Below, one piece after another: positions 7,220 to 14,010 of a DNA stretch of 47,010 bases (position 1 is its first letter; each line of letters starts with the position of its first letter). A model generated the notes under the pieces. It searched no databases. It saw only the letters and a program-made list of their open reading frames with translations, and was not told where the DNA came from. Both the position numbers and the translations under genes were made by a program. The stretch is taken from IMG/VR virus record IMGVR_UViG_3300014838_000032, positions 1 to 47,010 of that record, one strand, 5' to 3'. This stretch comes from a virus.

Positions 7220-7267
7220 GAGGCGCCGACAAACGACCTGTATGGCGTCGGCGCCTCACTGGTTTTT
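7220..7267 (+). terminator. Perfect 11-bp hairpin followed by a T-run
   Basis: GAGGCGCCGAC (7220-7230) pairs exactly with GTCGGCGCCTC (7247-7257) around a 16-nt loop, and TTTTT follows at 7263-7267. It closes the 3290-7183 gene cluster. The T-run is also part of the GGTTTTTACC element, so one site may end a transcript and control the next. Confidence 0.6.
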
Positions 7268-7275
7268 ACCATAGA
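7261..7275. promoter_or_regulatory. Shared 15-mer GGTTTTTACCATAGA before gene 7329
   Basis: The identical 15-mer occurs on the opposite strand at 9339-9353, and its core also at 2907 and 2932. The distance from core to start codon here (58 nt) nearly equals that for gene 3001 (59 nt). It is a likely promoter-linked operator. Confidence 0.5.
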
Positions 7276-7328
7276 CAATCTGCCGGCGATCTGCATAGGG
7301 TCGGGAATCACAAACAGGAGGCGAGCCG

Positions 7329-7592
7329 GTGGGAGCTAAAATCCATTTCAACGATAGCGGTCGCACGGCGACGCAGAAGCCAAACCCAAAATACCCTGAC
7401 GGGATCGACGCGACTTGTGCGAAACCCGGTGAGGAATCATGTTGCTGGAACCTACCCTATCCGGCACCTCGCTGCGGAACCTATTCGGTGGTATGCGAGA
7501 CATGCCACTTCACAGCGCTCGTTACCGTCGCCGGTCGCCCCGACGATCCGCGGACACTGACGATGCCATGCAAGAGGATTAGACAACCATGA
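7329..7592 (+). CDS. Small cysteine-rich conserved phage protein
   Basis: 87 aa from a GTG preceded by ACAGGAGGCGAGCCG. It has many Cys (C30, C38, C39, C49, C56, C59, C82), with CETCHFTALV resembling a zinc knuckle and AGRPDDPRTLTMPCKR at the end. I recall related proteins in alphaproteobacterial phages but no known function. It is the first gene of a tightly coupled cluster (ATGA-type overlaps) running to 8815. Confidence 0.6.
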   Translation: MGAKIHFNDSGRTATQKPNPKYPDGIDATCAKPGEESCCWNLPYPAPRCGTYSVVCETCHFTALVTVAGRPDDPRTLTMPCKRIRQP

Positions 7593-8059
7593 ACACACGG
7601 CAATTTGCATCAATGAGGGCGCCGGAACATACGCTCTCGGAAAAGATTCTCCCGTTCTTGGTAGAGTGCGATCGAGCGCTGGCCGAAGCGTTGCGACTAC
7701 GCGAGGAGAATGCGGCGCTGACGTTGGAGCTGCGGCATTCTCGCACCATCCAAGATGAGGCGGCGGATCGGATCGATATCCTGACAAACGATCTAGCGCG
7801 CTCGAACCGGGAATGCTCGCTGCTGCGCGCGCGGATGAAAATGTTCGGCGAGGCAGCGACGACTATTGTCGCGGAAGCGGAAAAAGAATCACGCGCTCCA
7901 TTTGAACCGAGGCAGCGACCGTTCGTTCCAAAATATACGAATCATACTCGCGCGGTCAATGTGGTCGCGGCGATGTCGCAGGATGAAGAAACCGAGGCAT
8001 CGCGCGACACGTCGTCAGCTCATGATGTGCTTGCCAGCCTGCATCGGTTTAGCCAATGA
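7589..8059 (+). CDS. Coiled-coil hypothetical protein
   Basis: 156 aa, ATGA overlap with the previous gene. Residues 20-90 form a clear coiled coil (ALAEALRLREENAALTLELR, then LTNDLARSNRECSLLRARM). The C-terminal third is polar and probably disordered. No enzyme motif was seen. It may be a structural or scaffolding partner in the small early complex encoded by 7329-8815; this is inference. Confidence 0.55.
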   Translation: MNTRQFASMRAPEHTLSEKILPFLVECDRALAEALRLREENAALTLELRHSRTIQDEAADRIDILTNDLARSNRECSLLRARMKMFGEAATTIVAEAEKESRAPFEPRQRPFVPKYTNHTRAVNVVAAMSQDEETEASRDTSSAHDVLASLHRFSQ

Positions 8060-8277
8060 CGTCGCTAACCGTGGATGGTGGCGTTCTGACGATCGAGACG
8101 GCGAAGCCGCACGGGTATAAGTTTGGCGAGACGGTTACGTTCTCAGTGCAGGGCAAACAGGATCGTTGGTTGGTGACCAAGGTTCATAGTCCGACAAAAT
8201 TCAGCGCGATCCAAGACAAGCGCCCTCGCAATCAACGTCGCATCGACAAGGCGAACATAAGGAAGATGGGACTATGA
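8056..8277 (+). CDS. Small beta-rich hypothetical protein
   Basis: 73 aa, ATGA overlap with the previous gene. The first 50 residues alternate like a small beta barrel (LTVDGGVLTIETAKPHGYKF, VTFSVQGKQDRWLVTKV). The last 20 are Arg/Lys-rich, which would suit binding to nucleic acid. No family is recognised. Confidence 0.55.
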   Translation: MTSLTVDGGVLTIETAKPHGYKFGETVTFSVQGKQDRWLVTKVHSPTKFSAIQDKRPRNQRRIDKANIRKMGL

Positions 8278-8645
8278 CAAAACATATCATCGTGCCCGGC
8301 GGCTGGCAGGGAATCACCAAGGTAGGCCAGCGCGTGATCAACGTCATTCCACTCATCGCCAATTGCAGAGTGGTCAGATATCTGCCGCAGGTTGGCTTGG
8401 TCTATACCGTGGCTGGCTTTGCGGATTGTCCCGGTGTCGACTGTCCGGAGGAGGAGCGACCGGGGATCTACCTGAATGAAGTCAAATCGGCCTATTGCGG
8501 ATGCGGGGAAGTGAGCCTGCCATTTCCGATGATCGCATTCCGTCCGGTTGATACGGTCGAGAAGAAAAGCGAAGTCATCACCAAGATGCTCGCGGACATT
8601 CTGCGCAAGACCAAGATCGATACGCGCGTTCCGGAGGACGTGTGA
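8274..8645 (+). CDS. Hypothetical phage protein with Cys pairs
   Basis: 123 aa, ATGA overlap with the previous gene. The N-terminal half is beta-rich with YTVAGFADCPGVDCPEEERPG, then AYCGCGEVSLPF; the four Cys could bind a metal. The C-terminus is a Lys-rich helix. No family is recognised. It lies within the coupled 7329-8815 cluster. Confidence 0.55.
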   Translation: MTKHIIVPGGWQGITKVGQRVINVIPLIANCRVVRYLPQVGLVYTVAGFADCPGVDCPEEERPGIYLNEVKSAYCGCGEVSLPFPMIAFRPVDTVEKKSEVITKMLADILRKTKIDTRVPEDV

Positions 8646-8815
8646 CTACGGCAGGTGATCATGAATTTATAGAGGTGGGAAACAGACGTTGGTGTGTTTG
8701 CTGCGACCTATTCCAGAGTCGGCGCCCAGGATCTCCTTGGTGGAAACCAGCCAGTCAATGCCGAAGGGATACGCCGTATGCGCGAGAGAAAGACGCTACA
8801 CCAGCGTCAGAATAA
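8642..8815 (+). CDS. Very short Trp/Cys-rich protein
   Basis: 57 aa from a GTG that overlaps the preceding stop as GTGA, ending in TAA at 8813-8815. It contains RRWCVCCDLFQSRRPG, SPWWKPASQC and an Arg-rich end, the composition of a real small zinc-finger-like protein. The GTGA overlap continues the run of coupled genes, which supports the call. No family is recognised. Confidence 0.55.
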   Translation: MTTAGDHEFIEVGNRRWCVCCDLFQSRRPGSPWWKPASQCRRDTPYAREKDATPASE

Positions 8816-8863
8816 TATAACCACCGCCCAACATGACGATCGAGCGAATCGCGATATCAAAGA

Positions 8864-9073
8864 TCACTTCGTCCATCGCTGGATACTCCGACTGAAAAAC
8901 GCAGCACGGTACCGTTGTTTGTGTGGCTGCAATAATTTTCCATCGCTAGTCTTGATTTTTATTTTTCTCGTCTCGATCATCCAGATGTAAATGCACAGTT
9001 CGTTCGGTGGTGAACCGCATCGCGGGCAGCCCACAACATAAACAGCAGCGGTTGTCTTGGTGGACGGCGCCAT
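8864..9073 (-). CDS. Small zinc-ribbon protein
   Basis: 69 aa on the minus strand. Near the N-terminus is GCPRCGSPPNELCI, followed by a basic stretch with LLQPHKQRYRAAF. This order, a CxxCG...PxxxC knuckle and then PHxxR, is known from short phage and actinobacterial zinc-finger proteins of unknown role. No clear Shine-Dalgarno was seen. It follows 9083-9328 on the same strand, so the two form a short leftward unit inside a rightward region. Confidence 0.5.
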   Translation of the reverse strand: MAPSTKTTAAVYVVGCPRCGSPPNELCIYIWMIETRKIKIKTSDGKLLQPHKQRYRAAFFSRSIQRWTK

Positions 9074-9082
9074 TAGCGGCTG

Positions 9083-9328
9083 TCAGCTAGGATCATCAAG
9101 AGAAACCTTTTCGATGCATTGAGTTGGAGGATTGAGCGAAGGGCGTCGATCGATGCGACGCTGCGGCAGTCCTACTGCAGGTTCCGGAGCAAACCACATA
9201 GGCATTATCGGCACGCATCCGTCAGCTCTCTGGGCGCGCAACACCTTGGCGATGATCAGATCGCCGACATTGTCGCGGTAGTAGACATAACTGCCGCGCG
9301 GATATTTATTGGAGCGTTTCTTTTCCAT
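9083..9328 (-). CDS. Small hypothetical protein
   Basis: 81 aa, ATG at 9328. It begins with basic residues and then GSYVYYRDNVGDLIIAKVLRA, which looks like a small beta barrel, followed by a Pro-rich second half. No family is recognised. It is transcribed away from gene 9403, and the shared GGTTTTTACC element lies 15 nt upstream of its start codon, which supports it being a separately controlled gene. Confidence 0.5.
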   Translation of the reverse strand: MEKKRSNKYPRGSYVYYRDNVGDLIIAKVLRAQRADGCVPIMPMWFAPEPAVGLPQRRIDRRPSLNPPTQCIEKVSLDDPS

Positions 9329-9338
9329 CGAAATCGCT

Positions 9339-9353
9339 TCTATGGTAAAAACC
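9339..9353. promoter_or_regulatory. Second copy of the shared 15-mer, in a divergent gap
   Basis: TCTATGGTAAAAACC is the exact reverse complement of 7261-7275. It lies in the 74-nt gap between divergent genes 9328 (minus) and 9403 (plus). A protein bound here could control either or both. Confidence 0.5.
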
Positions 9354-9402
9354 TGTTAGCCACAAGCTTGTATCCTATTGTGCTTCACGACGTTGTGAGG
9401 CA

Positions 9403-9795
9403 ATGATGGAACCTATGAGCACTTCCTACCGTAGTATTAGCGCGAAGCTCGATGCCATTCTCAGCGGCATCCAAACCCTAACGAGGAACGTCATGACCGA
9501 CTTCACTGCCCTGAATGCCGCGATCGCAGATCTCGCAGCCAAACAACAGGTAATCGCCACCAATATCACGAACAATGACGCCGCGATCCAAACGGCGATT
9601 ACCGCACTGAAAACGGCGATCGGCGCCGGGGATCAGGCGCAGGTTGACGCGATCACTAGCCAAATCTCGCAGCTCTCGGCGAGCAGCGTCACGGAGGCGG
9701 GCTCGATCGCAACAGAGACGGCCAATCTGCAAGCGGCTGTGCCGACAGTAGCCGGCGCGGCGCCGCAGGCCGCTAGCCCAGCCGCTACGGGTTAA
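9403..9795 (+). CDS. Helical Ala/Thr-rich protein, function unknown
   Basis: 130 aa, ATG after TGTGAGGCA. Residues 15-110 form amphipathic helices with few charges (LDAILSGIQTLTRNVM, TALNAAIADLAAKQQVIATN, VDAITSQISQLSA). This is the look of an oligomeric coiled-coil bundle. The end is Ala/Pro-rich. Similar sequences are common in phages without known function. It shares direction with 9871 and may be co-transcribed with it. Confidence 0.55.
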   Translation: MMEPMSTSYRSISAKLDAILSGIQTLTRNVMTDFTALNAAIADLAAKQQVIATNITNNDAAIQTAITALKTAIGAGDQAQVDAITSQISQLSASSVTEAGSIATETANLQAAVPTVAGAAPQAASPAATG

Positions 9796-9849
9796 CCAGA
9801 TCACGTCGGATCTTTTACAGCCTCGCTGAGTTGATCGGTGAGGCAACAC

Positions 9850-9861
9850 TCCTCATGAGGA
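9850..9861. promoter_or_regulatory. 12-bp palindrome containing the ribosome-binding site of gene 9871
   Basis: TCCTCATGAGGA is a perfect palindrome whose second half carries GAGGA, 9 nt before the ATG at 9871. It could fold over or be bound at the ribosome-binding site. Confidence 0.35.
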
Positions 9862-9870
9862 CATACGACC

Positions 9871-10248
9871 ATGGCCCCTCCATTCAAACCAATCACCAAG
9901 CAAGAAACTCGTCCGCCGGCTGATCCCCGGTACAGCACCACGCAAGGCGATCCCCGTTTCAACACCCCTTTGCAGGTCCGCTCGCTCAATCCCGGCGAAA
10001 CGGTCGACAACGCCGATCAGGACGATCAGCGCAAGATCGACGAAATGGCAGCTAGGATTCGTTTGCTGGCGCAGCCGACGCCCAAAGCAGAAAAAGACGA
10101 GCACGGCCACAAGCACGGCCACAAGCATCCGAAGCATGGCACGCGCGCCGCGGCTGATGCGCATCTTGCATCCATGCCAGATGCGCCCGGTGGGCAGAAG
10201 GGCGCCAAGCTTATCGATCGCCCCATGACGACAGGAGCCAGCGGCTAA
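9871..10248 (+). CDS. Hydrophilic protein with a His/Lys run, function unknown
   Basis: 125 aa, ATG at 9871. Probably largely disordered: Pro/Arg/Gln-rich N-terminus, a short helix (QRKIDEMAARIRLLAQ), then a histidine run (HGHKHGHKHPKHG) that could bind metal ions, then a Gly/Ala-rich end. No family is recognised. It is the last rightward gene before the convergent gap at 10249-10640. Confidence 0.5.
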   Translation: MAPPFKPITKQETRPPADPRYSTTQGDPRFNTPLQVRSLNPGETVDNADQDDQRKIDEMAARIRLLAQPTPKAEKDEHGHKHGHKHPKHGTRAAADAHLASMPDAPGGQKGAKLIDRPMTTGASG

Positions 10249-10606
10249 AATCTGTTGCGGTGCGGTATGGTTTCCAGCCAATGGCCAGATCTGGCCTTGG
10301 CAGGTTCCAGCCAAAAGCTAGGGCAGGCAGGGCTTGCCAGCGCTGGAAAGGGCTAAAAGTGGCCCATGGCAGCGGCCAAAATTGGCAGGCTGTAGGGTGC
10401 CTTTCTGGCCCAGCAAATAGGGCTGGTTTTTGCCCTATTAGGGCGTTTTGGGCAGGTTTTAGAGGTAGGCAGGGGGAAAGGGCGTGGTGCGGCAAGCGGC
10501 CCATGGGCAGGCTTGCGGCTGGCGGCAAATGGCCTAAATAGGCGATGCCTTGCATTCGGTCCCATGGGTACGCCTTGCCCATGGTCGCAGCGGTGCAGGT
10601 TTAGAG
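10249..10606. other. G-rich, repeat-like, gene-free stretch between converging operons
   Basis: The plus strand is strongly G-rich and built from recurring short words: CCCATGG four times (about 10361, 10500, 10560, 10578), GGGCAGG, GGCTAAAA/GGCCAAAA, CAGGTTTTAGAGG (about 10454) and CAGGTTTAGAGG (about 10595). It also holds GGTTTTTGCCCTATTAGGGC near 10424, close to the GGTTTTTACC element. Open frames exist on both strands but have biased Gly/Arg/Trp or Pro/Leu composition and no start signals, so I do not call genes. It may be a structured RNA, a replication or packaging signal, or a recombination scar. Confidence 0.45.
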
Positions 10607-10630
10607 GCGGCGGGGCGTCAACCCCGCCGC
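10607..10630. terminator. Perfect 9-bp GC hairpin between converging operons
   Basis: GCGGCGGGG (10607-10615) pairs with CCCCGCCGC (10622-10630) around CGTCAA. TTCGTCGTTTTC follows on the plus strand. It lies just past the last stop of the minus-strand operon and could stop transcription from both sides. Confidence 0.6.
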
Positions 10631-10640
10631 TTCGTCGTTT

Positions 10641-10817
10641 TCAGCGCTTGGCCTTCGCCTTGCGCGGCTTGCCACGATGCTTTGAAGCCTCAATGGTCGC
10701 GGCTTTCAGGTTGTCGATCGTCGCGGCCTTGGGAGCCCGCGCATTCTTTCCTGCATAGTTGGATTGAGCGAGCGCGCGCTGCGCCAGCTCTTTCGGTCCG
10801 ATGGTTCTCTCAGCCAT
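10641..10817 (-). CDS. Small basic hypothetical protein, last gene of the AAA+/VWA operon
   Basis: 58 aa from the ATG at 10817, 7 nt after GGAG; the ATG at 10823 is too close to that site. An Ala/Lys/Arg-rich helical peptide (ELAQRALAQSNYAGKNARAP, ending HRGKPRKAKAKR). No family is recognised; the charge suggests contact with nucleic acid. It overlaps the previous gene by 8 nt. Confidence 0.5.
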   Translation of the reverse strand: MAERTIGPKELAQRALAQSNYAGKNARAPKAATIDNLKAATIEASKHRGKPRKAKAKR

Positions 10818-10992
10818 CGCCATACTCCTTTCTGATCTTGTCGAGATAAGAGGTATAGGAGATCGTCGGCGGAAGAAGCGGAAGATCTGGCTTGATAGCG
10901 GCGGCACGTTTCTTTCGCTCGCGCCGCCGCTGGTTTCTCTTCGCCCGTGCTTCCGGGGTCCGCTTTTTCTTTCCGATGCGGGGCGCGCTCAT
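10810..10992 (-). CDS. Small Arg/Lys-rich protein
   Basis: 60 aa, ATGA overlap with the preceding gene in the operon. The first 35 residues are very basic (KKKRTPEARAKRNQRRRERK), followed by Pro/Leu and a short helix (YLDKIRKEYG). Probably binds nucleic acid or ribosomes; no family is recognised. Confidence 0.5.
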   Translation of the reverse strand: MSAPRIGKKKRTPEARAKRNQRRRERKKRAAAIKPDLPLLPPTISYTSYLDKIRKEYGDG

Positions 10993-11330
10993 GGCAGACT
11001 CGACGTCATGAGAACGGGCGGCAGCTCGATCGGCGAGCTATCGTGTAGTGATCGCATCCCTTCCTCTGTCGCGTCTAAGGCGCCGCTTTTCGACGGCTCA
11101 ACGAAGATCGACCAGCCGCCGCTCAACCACGTTTGAACGAGGCAGACGCCCATCGGACTGCCATCCTTTCCCCAAAGCGCGAAGCAAAATATTTCGTCGA
11201 CCTCGGTGTCCATTGGGCCGTCGATCGTCCAATAGTTTTTGCCGCTGAAACGCTCCATGAATTTGAAAAGGTCGGCGCGTGATGCTGACGTTTTATTTAA
11301 TTGCTCTGGCGAGCGTCGTTTGGTTCGCAT
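10989..11330 (-). CDS. Hypothetical phage protein
   Basis: 113 aa, ATG at 11330 after the strong site CAATAGGAGA. After a basic start it looks like a compact alpha/beta domain (FMERFSGKNYWTIDGPMD, EIFCFALWGKDGSPMGVCLV, GGWSIFVEP). No family is recognised. The gene carries the operon's shared ribosome-binding element. Confidence 0.55.
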   Translation of the reverse strand: MRTKRRSPEQLNKTSASRADLFKFMERFSGKNYWTIDGPMDTEVDEIFCFALWGKDGSPMGVCLVQTWLSGGWSIFVEPSKSGALDATEEGMRSLHDSSPIELPPVLMTSSLP

Positions 11331-11366
11331 GGTCTTTCTCTCCTATTGTAGAACGGTTGAAGGGCT

Positions 11367-11759
11367 CTATTCGTAGTGTGGCGTTTCTTCTGGGAAGCGA
11401 TCAGGCGCCATGCCTTCGAACACCATCGCTTCATAGCGACCTGTCGACAAGACGCTGCTGATCGGCCGGCGGCGCGCGTTGGCGGTGATATCCAACACCT
11501 GCTGCACGGCAGCGGCGCATTGATTGGCCAGCTCCTCGGCCGTGGCACTGGCGAACGTGACGTTCCAAGAATGTTCTGGAAAGGGCGTTCCCTCCATTCC
11601 ATCGATCATTGAGGTGACCTTGACTCCAGCGTCATAGTACCAGCCGCCCTCCTCGGCGCCGCCATACTCGCGATCGACGAGATAGATGGCAACGCTCCAT
11701 AGCGGTCGCGGCACAAGGCCGTTGTCGATCAAGCGGTGATCAGTTTCGATTTCCTGCAT
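11367..11759 (-). CDS. Hypothetical phage protein
   Basis: 130 aa, ATG at 11759 after TAACAGGAGA. A mixed alpha/beta sequence with PLWSVAIYLVDREYGGAEEG, VKVTSMIDGMEGTPFPEHSW and an Ala-rich helix (ATAEELANQCAAAVQQVLD). No family is recognised. It belongs to the AAA+/VWA operon by strand, spacing and ribosome-binding element. Confidence 0.55.
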   Translation of the reverse strand: MQEIETDHRLIDNGLVPRPLWSVAIYLVDREYGGAEEGGWYYDAGVKVTSMIDGMEGTPFPEHSWNVTFASATAEELANQCAAAVQQVLDITANARRRPISSVLSTGRYEAMVFEGMAPDRFPEETPHYE

Positions 11760-11773
11760 GGTTCATTCTCCTG

Positions 11774-12340
11774 TTAGACGTTGAGCATCTGGTTAAGCTT
11801 CTCAAGCTTCGCAGCCGTGGCGATATAGCCTTCGTCACGATACGAATATTTGCAACGAAGCGCGTTGCGTAAAATCGCGATGGTCGGCGGCGTGTTGCCG
11901 ATCGTCCACACTGGCGCCTTGACGATCAAGCGTCCCTTGATCTTGACCACTTCGAAAGGAAGACCAGCGCTTTGCGGCGCAGGCTTGGGCGCTGGCGGCG
12001 GAGCAGCGGCGCGCTCCGCCTTTTCTTTCATCGCCGCCTCATACATCTTTTTCCATTCGTCGGGCTCGCGCTCACGCCGCTCGCTGGCAACAGCGGCCTG
12101 CAAAGCCTGCCTCTGACGTTGCACGCGGGCATCCCCTATCGGCTCAAACGAGCGCGGTGACGTGCCTTCCCTCATGAGCGCTTGCCTTTGCTTTGCGCGG
12201 ATCGCGGTTTCAACAGCCTCGCCATAGGCGCGGCGATCGGCCTTGGCCATCTTGGCGATCGGCCCGCGCTTGCGAAACTTCGCGACGCCAGAACCAAGAT
12301 CGGGATATATCGGACCAAATTGTTCTTCGAGTGATGCCAT
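11774..12340 (-). CDS. Hypothetical protein, charged with a C-terminal globular domain
   Basis: 188 aa from the ATG at 12340, after CAATAGGAGAG; the frame is open upstream without a good start. The N-terminal two thirds are Arg/Lys/Glu/Ala helices (KMAKADRRAYGEAVETAIRA, then QRQALQAAVASERRE), then a Pro/Ala linker. The end reads like a small domain (FEVVKIKGRLIVKAPVWTI, then YSYRDEGYIATAAKLEKL). No family is recognised. Confidence 0.55.
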   Translation of the reverse strand: MASLEEQFGPIYPDLGSGVAKFRKRGPIAKMAKADRRAYGEAVETAIRAKQRQALMREGTSPRSFEPIGDARVQRQRQALQAAVASERREREPDEWKKMYEAAMKEKAERAAAPPPAPKPAPQSAGLPFEVVKIKGRLIVKAPVWTIGNTPPTIAILRNALRCKYSYRDEGYIATAAKLEKLNQMLNV

Positions 12341-12395
12341 TTTTACTCTCCTATTGAAATGTGATATTCGGAAAGCCTCTCCTCGCCGGGTTGGC

Positions 12396-12405
12396 TCTCC
12401 TGTTG
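12396..12405 (-). promoter_or_regulatory. Orphan copy of the operon's ribosome-binding element
   Basis: On the minus strand this reads CAACAGGAGA, the element that precedes most genes of this operon, yet no start codon follows at a usable distance. It may be what remains of a deleted gene between 12340 and 12457. Confidence 0.4.
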
Positions 12406-12422
12406 ACCGGGTTTGGATAGAG

Positions 12423-12451
12423 GGGGCGAGCTGCGGTGAACAGCTCGCCCC
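12423..12451 (-). terminator. Perfect 11-bp hairpin inside the operon
   Basis: GGGGCGAGCTG (12423-12433) pairs with CAGCTCGCCCC (12441-12451) around a 7-nt loop, just past the stop of gene 12460-12657 on the minus strand. There is no long T-run on that strand, so it may only partly stop transcription or protect the RNA. It would lower expression of the five genes downstream relative to the AAA+/VWA genes. Confidence 0.5.
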
Positions 12452-12459
12452 AACTCTTT

Positions 12460-12657
12460 TCAGCGAGCCAACCAAAGCGCAAGCGGGAGTGACAACGCGG
12501 CAACGATTGCAACAGCGATGCAAGCCAAGATCAGCGCGGGCACCACTGGTTTGCTCGGTGGTTCGGAATAATCATCGTCCCAGCCATGCGAGTCCCATGG
12601 GCAACGGCAATCCTCGTCGATCTTGCCGCATCGTGCGCATGTCGATTTCATTAGCAT
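12460..12657 (-). CDS. Small zinc-ribbon protein with one membrane helix
   Basis: 65 aa, ATG at 12657 after CAATAGGAGAG. The N-terminus has CARCGKIDEDCRCPW, a likely metal knuckle, followed by an acidic, aromatic linker. Residues 39-63 form a single hydrophobic segment (ALILACIAVAIVAALSLPLA). The metal site would sit on one side of the inner membrane. It lies directly after the VWA gene, suggesting a membrane anchor or sensor for that complex; this is inference. Confidence 0.6.
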   Translation of the reverse strand: MLMKSTCARCGKIDEDCRCPWDSHGWDDDYSEPPSKPVVPALILACIAVAIVAALSLPLALWLAR

Positions 12658-12669
12658 TTCGTTTCTCTC

Positions 12670-14010
12670 CTATTGGTTGACGTCGACGCATTCCCCAAAG
12701 GGGACTTTGCTTTGATAGTATTGCAGAACGCGCGGATCTCCGTATCCACACCATAGCGTAGGAAAGTGCGGTTCTGGTCCAAAGTCACTGCATTGCATAT
12801 CAGTGAAGATTAACAGACATTGGATATCGGGAGCATTCTCGGCGAACCACTTGAACACTGGCGAGAACGCGGTGCCTCCGCGGCCGGGGATTTCCCAATC
12901 GATCGTTTCCCCCGGCGAGTATTCCTTCGATGCTGTCACGCGAGTATCGAAGAAAATTTGTGTCAGCTTGTCGATGCGACCATCATCAAGCGCGGCTTGC
13001 GTCTCGCCACCAAAGGTTCGCAGCGTTCCAGTGTTGACGCTTAGAGAAGCATCGATGGCGATGCCAACATGCGACACGCCATCGCTGATCAGGCCGGGAA
13101 CGTAGTATCCCATGGACATGAGCCGGCGATTCGGGTTCTGCCATGAGTAGTCTTTGGTTGCGCTCGGATCGACAAAGCGCTGCACCACTTCGCGCCAGTC
13201 TGTCTTGGGATCAGCCAGATCGTTGATGATCTCTTTGATGAAGCCCGGCAGCTCGCCGGCTTTCTTCGCGATGTTGACAGCCTGACGAACGGCCACTTCC
13301 CATTCGCCTTCTGCCTCGCTCAATGCAGCCTTGTCGTGCTCTGGCGCTGCGTCTAGGATCTCGCCGCAGTGACCGGGGTCACCATGGCCAGACGGAAGCG
13401 CTTCACCATCGCCAGAGCCATCGCCAGCACCGCTGGCTTCGTCATCGCTGTCGCCTTCGTCCCCTTCGTCGCTCTGATCGCTGTCCCCTTCGTCGTCGCC
13501 TTCGCTGTCGTCTGGCTCGTCGCCAGCGCTAGGCTGCTCGTGCTGCGAGTCTTGCGAGTCCTGCGACTCATCTGACTCCTGTTCATCCTCTTGCTGCTGT
13601 TCCTCGTCCTCAAGAAAGCGATAAACCTGTTCCGCATTCAGGCCAGTGAAGCGACGATCAAGCAAAACGAATTTCGGAAGTTTGAAGCCTGCATCTAGCA
13701 CCATCGGATTGACGACGTAGTCACAGGCTTTATTCCAGCGATCATGGTCGCGATCGCCACGGCGCACATGATGTCCAAGGATGCAATGGAACAGCTCATG
13801 CACGAACGTTCCAAGCAACTCGGCTTCCGAAACCTCGTCGAGATATTCTGGATGGTAGTAAGTGGCATGGCCATCGGTGGCCATGGTCTTGGATTTTAGC
13901 GACGTGTTCTGCACGATCGGCATTCGCATAACCAGCGAGCCGAAGAAGGCGTGATCAGTCACAAGGATTGATCGCGCGCGGGTTACTCTGATATCGACGA
14001 TCTCATTCAT
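12670..14010 (-). CDS. VWA-domain protein with a metallopeptidase-like HExxH domain (DUF2201 type)
   Basis: 446 aa from the ATG at 14010, overlapping the AAA+ gene stop as ATGA. Residues 1-135 are metallopeptidase-like, with HELFHCILGHH at 71-81 containing HExxH. Residues about 135-200 are an extremely acidic Ser/Asp/Glu/Gln linker. The C-terminal domain is a von Willebrand A fold with the metal-site motif DASLS at 320-324 and FTD later. Bacterial relatives sit beside MoxR ATPases, which remodel partner proteins through the VWA domain. The acidic linker recalls CobT of cobalt chelatase, but the HExxH domain argues for the DUF2201 group. The substrate is unknown. Confidence 0.8.
   Translation of the reverse strand: MNEIVDIRVTRARSILVTDHAFFGSLVMRMPIVQNTSLKSKTMATDGHATYYHPEYLDEVSEAELLGTFVHELFHCILGHHVRRGDRDHDRWNKACDYVVNPMVLDAGFKLPKFVLLDRRFTGLNAEQVYRFLEDEEQQQEDEQESDESQDSQDSQHEQPSAGDEPDDSEGDDEGDSDQSDEGDEGDSDDEASGAGDGSGDGEALPSGHGDPGHCGEILDAAPEHDKAALSEAEGEWEVAVRQAVNIAKKAGELPGFIKEIINDLADPKTDWREVVQRFVDPSATKDYSWQNPNRRLMSMGYYVPGLISDGVSHVGIAIDASLSVNTGTLRTFGGETQAALDDGRIDKLTQIFFDTRVTASKEYSPGETIDWEIPGRGGTAFSPVFKWFAENAPDIQCLLIFTDMQCSDFGPEPHFPTLWCGYGDPRVLQYYQSKVPFGECVDVNQ

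Noticed and set aside
10260-10541. Possible 93-aa protein in the G-rich stretch, and a 123-aa frame opposite
   Set aside because: Biased composition from G-rich repeats, no ribosome-binding site, no domain pattern.
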